Assembly: GCA_943370285.1 (NCBI GenBank)
Contig: CALRQJ020000019.1
Coordinates: 13,553 to 77,552, forward strand
DNA: 64,000 nt
Direction: 5' to 3'
Source: CALRQJ02 sp943370285
Lineage (GTDB): Bacteria; Bacteroidota; Bacteroidia; Chitinophagales; Chitinophagaceae
Shown piece after piece: positions 19,850 to 27,352 of the stretch; position 1 is the first letter of the stretch; the number at the start of each line of letters is the position of its first letter. The notes beneath the pieces were generated by a model. It was given only the letters and a program-made list of their open reading frames with translations. It was not told the DNA's origin and did no database searches. A program made the translations under genes and the position numbers.

Positions 19850-19851
19850 GA

Positions 19852-20043
19852 CTATTTGCTGTCGTCTTGCTTCGCCTTCCGCATCCTTTTCACCCCATAC
19901 GCTGCACCGGCAGCAAGGAGTACGCTTAGACCACCGTCTATCGGGGCATCTTGCGGATCATCGGGTGGAGCACCTTGTGCCAAGGCTAATACAGGTACAC
20001 TGAATAGGAGCAGTAGTAATATGGTTTTTAGTATCGTTTTCAT
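19852..20043 (-). CDS. small secreted protein with PIDGG-type C-terminal sorting-like domain (copy 2, minimal form)
   Basis: At 63 residues this is the shortest of four copies. A signal peptide (MKTILKTILLLLLFSVPVLALAQ) leads almost directly into GAPPDDPQDAPIDGG, the hydrophobic LSVLLAAGAAYGV and the basic KRMRKAKQDDSK. It lacks the acidic DDR-RRQQEE region of copies 1 and 3, so the mature protein is little more than the tail itself. It begins 24 bp after the stop of the 1072-aa T9SS gene and is clearly cotranscribed with it. The final QDDSK is encoded at the border of the intergenic repeat. Confidence 0.8.
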   Translation of the reverse strand: MKTILKTILLLLLFSVPVLALAQGAPPDDPQDAPIDGGLSVLLAAGAAYGVKRMRKAKQDDSK

Positions 20044-20066
20044 ACTTTGATTTTTTTGGGGTTGAA

Positions 20067-23000
20067 TTATTCTTTAATCAGTTTCTCGGTTAACACCGTT
20101 TCGCCATTGCTCAATCGCAATTCATACAAACCGGCTGATAGTTTACCTAAATCAATAGTTTGAGTAGCATTACCGCCATTGTGTGCTACTACCCTATTCA
20201 ATACTTGCTGACCCAACTGGTTAAACACACTCAAAGTATAATTGCCTTTATTTAATCCGTTTAATGCAATGCTGATGGTATTGCCTTTTACAGGATTAGG
20301 ATATACACTTAACGTGGTTCCTTTATCGCCCAAACGTACCACAACAATAGTGCTGTATTTAACATCACCATTTAAGCTAATGGCTTTAATGCGATAGTAA
20401 TTGGCACCGTTAATGGGTGTAGCATCAAAGTAGTTGTAGCTATTGCTAGTACCGGCTTTAGCAGGGGTAGTATTTACTTTGCTAAAGCTTGTGCCGTTAG
20501 CAGATTTTTCTACCTCGTACTGCTGCATTCCGCTTTCGCTTTGGGTGTTCCAAGCAACGGTAATACCATTGTTTTGTTGGAAGGCTTTTACGTTGGTTAA
20601 GGTTACCGGTAAAACACCACTTGTTCTATACACTACCCTAAAACGATTGGCTGCTTTACTAGCTGCGTTTGAGGTTACCGTAAACGGAACAACTGTGGTA
20701 CCGCTTAAGCTAATAGCCGTTTCTGTATTGGTAAACGCATCTTGCACATAAGCGGTTAAGCCGGGTGCATTGAAGTTTTCAGCAACAAATTCCCACTCGT
20801 AGTTCATTTCTCTTAAACGAGCCATATTGAAGAAAATCGTATCGCCATTATCGGCTAAAGGACGACTCTCAATACTCAATTCTTTGTTGTTGCTTACAAT
20901 AGCCACATCTTCATCCCAGTTGGCTATTTGCATAGCATCGTTACCATCAAAAGCTGCACTGTAATTATTGTCATACACCGTTACTACACCATCGGCTTGG
21001 CGACGTGAATTATCGGTATGGGTAAAGAATAATCCGGCTCTTAATAATTCTTGTTGTGCTCCTACACGGAAGGCATCTAAACTGTTAGACGTAGCCTTAT
21101 GGCTTTCTTGCACTATAAAATCGGGAGTACCTACAACACCTGTTTTAACTTTTACAAAAAAAGCTTGTCCGGTTTGTAAATTTTGGGTTAAGGCTGCACT
21201 TGGTGCTACAACACCGGCAGCAGTAACTGTAACATATCCGCCTCTGCCAGCCTGATTGGGATCCCAAATGGTAACATAGTTCTCAAAATTAGTACTGTTA
21301 TTCGCTAGGCTATAAGCACCGGTAGTAGCATCCCAACGTAGTGGGGCTGCATAAGGGTTGGCTACCAATACAAAGTTATCGGCTATAGAAGTTGGAATAT
21401 TAATAGTACCCGTTTGTAATGTACCCGTGGCCCTTAATGTGGTATTGCCATGGGTGCCATTGGTAATATTTTGTGCATTTGTTTGTGTTAGGTTAACATT
21501 CCTACTGCCTCTTACATACAGTAAATAGCCTGTTGTTGCACTTAACGTATTTGAATTGGTATTGGCTACAGCCGTCCAAGAACCGGGATTGCCGGGGGTA
21601 TAAGTGTATAAAGATTTTGCACCGGCTAAATTGCCATTTGTAGTAGCATCAAAACCGTTGCTGCCATCGGCAGAACCGGTAATATGGGTGCCATAACCGG
21701 GATTGGGATTACTATTACTAACATAATCTGTTGCCGTATTATTGGTATTTTCTTGCCAGTTGGCTCGTATGCTAGTTGAAGTAGTGACACCGGGTGTTAA
21801 TAAACGGTAAGCTTGATTGCTTGCAGCACTAATGAAACGTTCTACAGTAACATTGGTAGCATCATTTAATGTACCTGCCACATTAGCTAAATAACCTGTG
21901 CCCGAAGCTGTTGATTTAAAAGTTACAGAACGACCATTAAAATCTGTTGTACCACCACTAATATTTAATACACCGGCAGCATCTATAACCGCAGAACCGG
22001 TAGATGCATCGAGTGTTAAATCAAAACCGCCTGTATTAAAAGTGCCCGAAGTGACAGTTAAAACACCGGCAACCGTTCTTGCCGCATGTAGGGTAACACC
22101 TGTACCACCAAAAGTATTGTTGATGGTAACATTAGGTGCAGCACCAGATGCAAGCCATTCTACAGAAGTAGTGGTTTGGTTGGCTGTTGAAGAAGCATAT
22201 TCTAAAGTTGAAGAAGCACCATAAGCTAGTGTACCTGATGTACCTAATGCTAAAGCAGCCGACCCTTGCATTGATAATTTACCATTAATAGTAACAGCGG
22301 AAGATGCGACTGTAGTTTTTGTACCACTTGTACCCAGGGTAACATTGTTTAATGTTTGAAATGCGGATGCTGCAGCTGCACTTGTACCGCCCCCGGTAGT
22401 TAAAAAAGTTTGATTTGTGCCGGTGTATTCAATTGTACCGTTTAAGGTAATACTTGCAGCATCAATTGTAGGCGAAGCACCCGTTAACCTTAACGTAGAA
22501 CCCGAATTCATAGTAAAACTAGCACATGCTGTTCCATTTGTTCGTGATATAACACAACCAGAACCAGTGCCAGTTTGACTTGAAATCAATGTACCACCAT
22601 TCATCACCAATGTACCAGTTCCGGTCGATACGCCATCTGGGGCAATTCTAAAAGCAGTACTTATTGTACCTGACGTAAAAATCATACTCAGCGCTTTGAA
22701 ACCAGTACCTAGAGTGCCTATTTGTCCATCAGTCAAAGCGAATTCAATAACTGCACTTGTTGTAAGTCCAGTAGTTCCCCATTCACCTGAATTAGTAAGA
22801 TTTCTAGTATTTCCAACAAATTTCAGCCTACCTCCACTACCACAAGTAATCATACCGACTGTGGGTGAAGTAGAACTTGTATATGAAGCATCCCCAGATC
22901 CAACTACAGCAATACCTGTATATGCTCTAATTTTTCCATAAACAGATAGAACTCTTGTGCCGCATGCAATAACCGCAGATGTTTGTATGTGTACATCCCC

Positions 23001-23285
23001 AACCTCAGAATCAACATCAACAGAAATTGTGTGACCACTTTGAATAGAAACAACGTCTGATGAACCAGGTACAGTAGTAGCAGTTGCCCATGTACCACCA
23101 CTACGAATTTGCCATGACGATGCAGTACTCCAATTTCCGCTAGCAACTCTAGTGCGATAATTTCCATTAGCATTTTGCCCCCAACTCAAAACAGGAAGTA
23201 GCAGTACCATTAAGATGCCCCATACTAAGGAGAGGCGGTATTTGTTTTTGGAATTGGCCGAATGTTTAGCGTAGAATACACTCAT
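20067..23285 (-). CDS. T9SS-exported repetitive surface protein (1072 aa)
   Basis: The N-terminus contains a late signal segment (RLSLVWGILMVLLLPVLSWGQ) after a 16-residue basic leader. A G8/cell-wall-like start (SGNWSTASSWQ, VVSIQSGHTISVDVDSEVG) is followed by beta-solenoid repeats with LTLDAS, LTVTSGTFNTGG and MNSGSTLRLTG turns. A RLLTPGV...LQTGQAFFVKVK segment, also seen in the 2442-aa protein, follows. The C-terminus has LPVTLTNVKAFQQNNG, then a T9SS type A sorting domain (VYPNPVKGNTISI to LTEKLIKE). No catalytic residues are recognised; a surface adhesin or matrix protein is likely. It is paralogous to the 2442-aa protein over its C-terminal half and is followed by the 63-aa PIDGG gene. 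Confidence 0.85.
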   Translation of the reverse strand: MSVFYAKHSANSKNKYRLSLVWGILMVLLLPVLSWGQNANGNYRTRVASGNWSTASSWQIRSGGTWATATTVPGSSDVVSIQSGHTISVDVDSEVGDVHIQTSAVIACGTRVLSVYGKIRAYTGIAVVGSGDASYTSSTSPTVGMITCGSGGRLKFVGNTRNLTNSGEWGTTGLTTSAVIEFALTDGQIGTLGTGFKALSMIFTSGTISTAFRIAPDGVSTGTGTLVMNGGTLISSQTGTGSGCVISRTNGTACASFTMNSGSTLRLTGASPTIDAASITLNGTIEYTGTNQTFLTTGGGTSAAAASAFQTLNNVTLGTSGTKTTVASSAVTINGKLSMQGSAALALGTSGTLAYGASSTLEYASSTANQTTTSVEWLASGAAPNVTINNTFGGTGVTLHAARTVAGVLTVTSGTFNTGGFDLTLDASTGSAVIDAAGVLNISGGTTDFNGRSVTFKSTASGTGYLANVAGTLNDATNVTVERFISAASNQAYRLLTPGVTTSTSIRANWQENTNNTATDYVSNSNPNPGYGTHITGSADGSNGFDATTNGNLAGAKSLYTYTPGNPGSWTAVANTNSNTLSATTGYLLYVRGSRNVNLTQTNAQNITNGTHGNTTLRATGTLQTGTINIPTSIADNFVLVANPYAAPLRWDATTGAYSLANNSTNFENYVTIWDPNQAGRGGYVTVTAAGVVAPSAALTQNLQTGQAFFVKVKTGVVGTPDFIVQESHKATSNSLDAFRVGAQQELLRAGLFFTHTDNSRRQADGVVTVYDNNYSAAFDGNDAMQIANWDEDVAIVSNNKELSIESRPLADNGDTIFFNMARLREMNYEWEFVAENFNAPGLTAYVQDAFTNTETAISLSGTTVVPFTVTSNAASKAANRFRVVYRTSGVLPVTLTNVKAFQQNNGITVAWNTQSESGMQQYEVEKSANGTSFSKVNTTPAKAGTSNSYNYFDATPINGANYYRIKAISLNGDVKYSTIVVVRLGDKGTTLSVYPNPVKGNTISIALNGLNKGNYTLSVFNQLGQQVLNRVVAHNGGNATQTIDLGKLSAGLYELRLSNGETVLTEKLIKE

Positions 23286-23444
23286 AAAATAATATTTGGT
23301 TGATAAATCAAAAGCGACAACGAAACTAAGGCTTAAAAGTGTAAGATAAAGATTAATTCTATATTAAGTGTTTTGATGTTGACAGTGAGTGGATAAGGGA
23401 GGGGGGAGTTTGGGGAATTAGGAATTAGGGATTAGGAATTGGGG

Positions 23445-23715
23445 GTGAGGAAGTCGATGGTCCATGGTCGATGGTCCATAGTCCATAGCTGGAGTTGGAT
23501 TGAAGGTTATTGATTAGAAAGGAATTGGGAATTGGGGGTTGGGAAAGTCCATGGTCGATGGTCCATAGTCCATAGCTGGAGTTAGAATGAAGGTTAATGA
23601 TTAGAAAGGAATTGGGGATTGGGGGTGAGGAAGTCCATGGTCGATGGTCCATAGTCCATAGCTGGAGTTAGAATGAAGGTTAATGATAAGAAAGGAATTG
23701 GGGATTGGGGATTAG
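23445..23715. repeat. tandem array, three copies of an 86-87 bp unit
   Basis: Each copy holds GGAAGTC, a GATGGTCCATAGTCCATAGC block, CTGGAGTT, GAAGGTTA-TGATTAGAAAGG and GGATTGGGGG. The CATAGCTGG landmark recurs at 23484, 23571 and 23657. Copies 2 and 3 are almost identical. Confidence 0.85.
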
Positions 23716-23786
23716 GGATTGGGAAGTTGCTGGTCCACATATGGGGTGGGTCTTACCTTAAACTATACAACTTAAGCCTTACAGCA

Positions 23787-23975
23787 ATGGCCTACCACCA
23801 TAAAAAAATCATTCACCACCATTCAGAAATGGCTTACCACCACCAAAAAATCATTCCCCACCACCAAGAAATGACTTACCACCACCAAGAAATCATTCTC
23901 TACCACTCAGAAATGACTTACCACCACCAAGAAATGACTTACCACCATAAAAAAATCATTCCCCACCACTTGAAT
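23787..23975 (+). repeat. nine tandem 21-bp units with histidine-rich reading frame
   Basis: The units read, in one frame, as seven-residue repeats of the forms MAYHHKK, IIPHHQE and MTYHHQE. All nine keep the frame without a stop, and the frame closes at 23990. The frame begins inside the neighbouring 86-bp repeat (23673), has no signal peptide and no visible promoter. I therefore list it as a repeat and not as a gene, but frame preservation is notable. Confidence 0.7.
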
Positions 23976-24186
23976 ACCATTTGCCACTAAGGGAGAAGAG
24001 AGAATACAGAATAGAGAATACAGAATAGAGAAGAGAGAAGACAGAAGGAATTTGGGATTAGGAATTAGGAAGTCCACGGACGACAGACGACGGTCATGGA
24101 CTATCGACTGTGGACTGCGGACTATGGACTATGTTTTTTTACCACAAAGACCTCTAAGTTTTTTCAAGAAGAACACAAAGCAAAAA

Positions 24187-24206
24187 CCCCCGACTTCGTC
24201 GAGGAT
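24187..24206. terminator. repeat-borne terminator-like hairpin
   Basis: CCCCCGAC and GTCGAGG pair imperfectly around TTC. There are T-rich flanks on both strands (GATTTTC on plus, TTTTTG on minus). It is a diverged member of the hairpin family at 10722, 19531 and 62469. Confidence 0.4.
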
Positions 24207-24464
24207 TTTCATTGCATTTCTTATTGACCCCCGACTCGTCGGGGCACTACTCACTATTGACTATTCACAATCGACTATCGACTGTGGACTGTTGACTCCT
24301 CCGCAGATCCCTCCTTCGTCGGGATGACATTCACTATTGACTACTGACCATGGACCATCGACTATGGACTGTTGACTCCTCAAAAGATCCCTCCTTCGTC
24401 GGGATGACAGACACCCCCGACTCGTCGGGGCACCGTACAATGCTCCCCTAGCTGACCGTTATCA

Positions 24465-24495
24465 TTTTCCATTTATGGCTCTACCATCAACTTTG
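24465..24495 (+). promoter_or_regulatory. Bacteroidota-type promoter for the tyrosine phenol-lyase gene
   Basis: A TTTT at 24465-24468 (consensus TTTG) and CAACTTTG at 24488-24495 (consensus TAnnTTTG) are spaced by 19 bp. The ATG follows at 24517, giving a leader of roughly 15 nt. Confidence 0.4.
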
Positions 24496-24516
24496 CATTA
24501 GAAAAAAACGATTGCT

Positions 24517-25899
24517 ATGTCAGTAACCAAACACAGTTGGGCGGAGCCGTATAAAATTAAAATGGTAGAGCTGCTCAAAATGACCACACCGGCTCAACGT
24601 AAGAAAGCTTTGACAGCCGCAGGTTTCAATACATTTTTACTCAAGTCAGAAGATGTATATATTGACTTATTGACCGATAGTGGTACATCTGCCATGAGTG
24701 ACCGCCAATGGGCCGGTATGATGCTGGGCGACGAAGCTTATGCAGGCAGCAGAAATTTTTACCACCTCGAATCGGTGGTTAAAGAGGTGTATGGATACAA
24801 ATATTTAGTGCCTACCCATCAGGGTCGTGGAGCTGAAAATATATTGTCGAAAATTCTCATCAAAAAAGGCGATATCATTCCGGGTAATATGTATTTCACC
24901 ACAACCCGTTTGCACCAAGAACTGGCCGGTGGTACGTTTAAAGATATTATTATTGATGAAGCTCATGATCCGCAGTCGGAGTATCCGTTCAAAGGCAATG
25001 TAGATTTGAATAAATTGGAAGCACTGATTAAACAATATGGCGCAAGCCGAATACCTTATGTGAGTATGGCCACTAGTGTAAACATGGCAGGTGGACAGCC
25101 CATTAGCATAGCCAATCTTAAAGCCTTACGCAAATTGACGCATCAACATGGCATAAAGATTATACATGATATGACAAGGGTGGCGGAGAATGCTTATTTC
25201 ATTCAGCAACGAGAAAAAGGTTATGCTAAGCAATCTATTCGCAGCATTGTAAAAGAAATATGTTCGTATACCGATGGTGCTACCATGAGCGCCAAGAAAG
25301 ATGCTTTGGTAAATATTGGTGGATTCTTAGCGATCAATGATTGGGATGTATTTGAAGAAGCCAGAAATATGGTGGTTGTTTATGAGGGTTTGCATACCTA
25401 TGGCGGCCTTGCCGGCAGAGATATGGAAGCGATGGCCATTGGTATAACAGAAAGTGTGAATGATGATCATATCAAAGCCCGAGTAGGTCAGGTTATTTAC
25501 CTAGGCGAACAAATGCTGAAGTATGGTATTCCGATTGTAAAGCCAATTGGTGGTCATGGCATATTTGTAGATGCGAAAGCCTTTCTGCCTCATTTGCCAC
25601 AAAATCAGTTTCCTGCACAGACTTTGGCTGCTGAGATTTATCTCGACTCCGGCGTAAGAACGATGGAAAGAGGTGTGGTATCGGCGGGCAGAAAAAAGAA
25701 TGGTGAGAACTATTATCCGAAATTAGAATTGGTTCGCTTTACCATTCCACGTCGGGTATACACTCAAGCTCATATGGATGTAATTGCAGAATCTACAGCC
25801 CGAGTGTTGGACCGTAGTACAAAAATAAAAGGATTGCATATGGTGTATGAGCCGAAGTATCTGAGATTTTTTCAGGCAAGGTTTGAACCGTTGAAGTAG
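24517..25899 (+). CDS. tpl: tyrosine phenol-lyase (PLP-dependent)
   Basis: This beta-eliminating lyase converts tyrosine to phenol, pyruvate and ammonia. The protein is full length (460 aa) with the family signatures DSGT-AMSDRQWAGMM-GDEAYAGS, PTHQGRGAEN, GNMYFTTTR and MSAKKDALVNIGGF, whose second lysine (about residue 261) should bind PLP. Tryptophanase is the close alternative. I favour the tyrosine enzyme because the sequence has LVNIGGFL, where tryptophanase has MVPMGGLL, and GVRTMERG, whose arginine recognises the phenol side in known tyrosine phenol-lyases; tryptophanase has AVEIG there. It has no signal peptide, so it is cytoplasmic. It stands alone, flanked on both sides by repeat blocks, with no linked transporter or regulator, so its metabolic role here is open. 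Confidence 0.85.
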   Translation: MSVTKHSWAEPYKIKMVELLKMTTPAQRKKALTAAGFNTFLLKSEDVYIDLLTDSGTSAMSDRQWAGMMLGDEAYAGSRNFYHLESVVKEVYGYKYLVPTHQGRGAENILSKILIKKGDIIPGNMYFTTTRLHQELAGGTFKDIIIDEAHDPQSEYPFKGNVDLNKLEALIKQYGASRIPYVSMATSVNMAGGQPISIANLKALRKLTHQHGIKIIHDMTRVAENAYFIQQREKGYAKQSIRSIVKEICSYTDGATMSAKKDALVNIGGFLAINDWDVFEEARNMVVVYEGLHTYGGLAGRDMEAMAIGITESVNDDHIKARVGQVIYLGEQMLKYGIPIVKPIGGHGIFVDAKAFLPHLPQNQFPAQTLAAEIYLDSGVRTMERGVVSAGRKKNGENYYPKLELVRFTIPRRVYTQAHMDVIAESTARVLDRSTKIKGLHMVYEPKYLRFFQARFEPLK

Positions 25900-26122
25900 A
25901 AGGGAGGAGGTAGAATAAAGAATACAGAAGAGAGAAGACAGAAGGAATTGGGGAATGGGGGTTAGAAGGTCCACGGACGACGGTCATGGACTATCGACTG
26001 TTGACTGTTGACTCCTCAGCAGATCCCTCCTTCGTCGGGATGACAGACACTATTGACAATGGACTGTGGACCATAGACTGTATTACTAAACAAGCCCCTA
26101 CAATTGTAACCAACTTATATAC
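25900..26122. repeat. intergenic composite repeat block 4
   Basis: A short mosaic in the same order as block 3: purine-rich AGAATACAGAAGAGAGAAG (about 25911-25951), GGAATTGGGG, GTCCACGGACGACGGTCATG and GACTATCGACTGTTGAC units, one CCCTCC-TTCGTCGGGATGAC hairpin (26023-26045), then further GACTGTGGACCATAGAC units up to about 26080. The in-frame upstream extension of the next gene is read from this repeat and is not part of the protein. Confidence 0.75.
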
Positions 26123-26130
26123 TAGATTTG
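26123..26130 (+). promoter_or_regulatory. -7 promoter element of the zeta-toxin gene
   Basis: TAGATTTG matches the Bacteroidota TAnnTTTG -7 element exactly and lies 5 bp before the ATG at 26136, which implies a leaderless or nearly leaderless transcript. A clear -33 TTTG is missing; an ACAATTGT palindrome sits about 20 bp upstream. Confidence 0.4.
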
Positions 26131-26135
26131 CAGTT

Positions 26136-26720
26136 ATGGCGGATAAGCATTTGTACATCATCGCCGGCTGTAATGGAGCTGGCAAAACAATGGCTTCATT
26201 TACTATTTTGCCTGAGATTATAGACTGTAAAGAATTTGTAAATGCCGACGAAATTGCAAAAGGACTGTCACCATTCAGACCAGAAAAAGTTGCTATAGAA
26301 GCGGGAAGAATCATGCTCAACAGGATTAATGAACTGTTGAACAACAATGAAAATTTTGCATTTGAAACCACTTTGTCAACAAGGAGCTATAAACAAAAAA
26401 TTGAGTATGCCAAGCAAAAAGGTTTTACTGTAACGTTGCTTTTCTTTTGGTTACAAAACACTGCATTGGCAAAAGAACGGGTTAAAATAAGAGTTTCGGA
26501 AGGTGGCCACAACATTGAAGAAAGTGTTATTGAACGAAGATATTTGAAAGGGATAAAAAATTTGTTTGATATTTATCTTCCGATTGTAGACGGTGCATTA
26601 ATTTTTGATAATTCATTTGGCAAACCGCTTCTCCTTGCAAAAAAATTAATTAGTAATGGATTAGCGATTACAGATGAGGAAAAATTTAACCTTTTAAAAA
26701 ACTATTATGACAACAACTGA
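26136..26720 (+). CDS. zeta-toxin family kinase
   Basis: Zeta toxins are P-loop kinases; known members phosphorylate UDP-N-acetylglucosamine and block cell wall synthesis. The ATG at 26136 gives MADKHLYIIAGCNGAGKT with the Walker A motif at residues 11-18. NADEIAKGLSPF and FETTLSTRSY follow, matching the substrate-binding and catalytic regions of the family, and then a VSEGGHNIEESVIERRY segment with conserved basic residues. At 194 aa it is the compact chromosomal form. An in-frame extension to 25986 would come from repeat DNA and is rejected. The stop overlaps the start of a 50-aa frame by 14 bp, a typical toxin-antitoxin arrangement. Whether it is an active toxin is not shown by sequence. 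Confidence 0.85.
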   Translation: MADKHLYIIAGCNGAGKTMASFTILPEIIDCKEFVNADEIAKGLSPFRPEKVAIEAGRIMLNRINELLNNNENFAFETTLSTRSYKQKIEYAKQKGFTVTLLFFWLQNTALAKERVKIRVSEGGHNIEESVIERRYLKGIKNLFDIYLPIVDGALIFDNSFGKPLLLAKKLISNGLAITDEEKFNLLKNYYDNN

Positions 26721-26859
26721 AAAGCAAAATGAACTATACAATAAAATTATTTCCGGACTTGATAAAGTCTATGAAAGGCTCATCGCATTTAAAAAGCAAA
26801 ACAACACAGCACTTGTTATTTTAAAAGATAATAAGATAGTGAAAGTAAAACCTCAATAA
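26707..26859 (+). CDS. small protein overlapping the zeta-toxin gene, probable antitoxin
   Basis: This 50-codon frame starts inside the toxin gene (14-bp overlap, different frame), so the two are translationally coupled. The product has an amphipathic helix (EKQNELYNKIISGLDKVYERL), a basic hinge (AFKKQNN) and a short beta hairpin ending ALVILKDNKIVKVKPQ. Small proteins with a helix followed by a V-x-x-DGK-V-type hairpin are seen next to chromosomal zeta toxins, which is the main reason for the antitoxin call. Family membership is inferred from layout and not from a confident match. Confidence 0.6.
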   Translation: MTTTEKQNELYNKIISGLDKVYERLIAFKKQNNTALVILKDNKIVKVKPQ

Positions 26860-26869
26860 TCATAGCAAA

Positions 26870-27193
26870 TTCAATCTACACCATTCCTTTTTTTATCAAT
26901 GGAAAGGGAGTATAAATAAGAGAGAAGGGAGAACGGATAGGAGTTGGGAATTGGGGATTAGGAATTGGGCATTAGGAATTAGGAAGTCCACAGACCACGG
27001 ACGACGGCGGTGAGAGAATGGAGAATATAGAAGGCAGAAGTGCTTAATAATCCTTCACCCCCGACACGTCGGGGCACCATTGACCCCCGACGTGTCGGGG
27101 GACCATCGACAGTTGACTCCTCAGCAGATCCCTCCTTCGTCGGGATGACATTCACTATTGACCATGGACCATCGACTATGGACTGTTGACTCC
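26870..27193. repeat. intergenic composite repeat block 5
   Basis: After the toxin pair come AAGAGAGAAGGGAGAACGG (about 26918-26937), GGAATTGGGGATTAGG units (26940-26985), a GTCCACAGACCACGGACGACGGCGGTGAGAG segment whose GGTGAGAGAATGGAGAATATAG part recurs at 27681, and two CCCCCGACACGTCGGGG-like hairpins (about 27058-27103). One CCCTCC-TTCGTCGGGATGAC hairpin (27128-27150) and more GACCATGGACCATCGAC units follow. The array continues without a break into the toxin remnant at 27194-27352. Confidence 0.75.
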
Positions 27194-27352
27194 TCAACAG
27201 ATCCCTCCTTTGTCGGGATGACATTCACTATTGACTATTGACCATCGACCATCGACTATGGACTTGCTAAAGAGATGCTGTAAAATATCTAGCGCATCAA
27301 TCTTGTCTAAAAGAATTAAACAACTGGTATCAGAGATGATAGTGTTGTGCAT
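27194..27352 (-). pseudogene. truncated PIN-domain toxin (N-terminal remnant fused to repeat DNA)
   Basis: An ATG at 27352 lies inside the end of the UPF0175 gene in another frame and reads MHNTIISDTSCLILLDKID, then ALDILQHLF. This is the start of a PIN/DUF3368 ribonuclease toxin: first beta strand with the metal-binding Asp of SDTS, then the first helix. From about 27265 the frame runs into the GACTATGG/GACCATCGACC repeat and a CCCTCC-TTTGTCGGGATGAC hairpin (27201-27223) and stops at 27194 after 52 codons. A complete PIN toxin needs about 150 residues and further acidic residues, so this cannot be active. It is a broken second gene of a UPF0175-PIN toxin-antitoxin pair. Confidence 0.75.

Larger units (their letters stand above)
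19050..19851. repeat. intergenic composite repeat block 2
   Basis: Apart from the upstream region of the 2442-aa gene (19050-19200), this gap is repeat mosaic. It holds a purine-rich GAAGATAGAAGACAGAAG tract (19211-19246), GGAATTGGG units (about 19282-19306), a CCCTTTAGGGGATAGGGG element (19362-19384), ACCACAA/TTTTTTCACG modules (19386-19520 and 19630-19680), and two terminator-like hairpins. It also holds CCCTCC-TTCGTCGGGATGAC hairpins at 19587-19609, 19741-19763 and 19827-19849, and one TGTCATTCCG...GAGGAATCT element (19773-19807). No gene is supported. Confidence 0.8.
23286..24516. repeat. intergenic composite repeat block 3
   Basis: No convincing gene in 1.2 kb. After about 110 bp of upstream region of the 1072-aa gene come GGAATTAGG/GGAATTGGG units (23405-23445), an 86-bp tandem array, a 21-bp His-codon array and purine-rich GAGAATACAGAATAGAG tracts (23992-24046). 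More GGAATTAGG units and GGACTATCGACTGTGGAC-type degenerate repeats follow, then an ACCACAAAG module with hairpin (24139-24210) and two CCCTCC-TTCGTCGGGATGAC hairpins (24307-24329, 24387-24409). The last about 50 bp look like unique promoter DNA for the next gene. Confidence 0.8.

Noticed and set aside
23425..23652. A 75-residue frame of YGLWTIDHG repeats
   Set aside because: It is the translation of the 86-bp tandem array; no signal, promoter or family.
23445..23975. CRISPR array
   Set aside because: Tandem repeats are contiguous without unique spacers, and no cas genes are present.
24517..25899. Tryptophanase as the product
   Set aside because: The family is the same, but key positions (LVNIGGF, TMERG, GNMYFTTTR) follow tyrosine phenol-lyase. 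Kept as the second choice.
25986..26135. A 50-residue N-terminal extension of the zeta toxin
   Set aside because: It is read from the intergenic repeat (includes DPSFVGMTD, the hairpin repeat in translation) and bears no family similarity.
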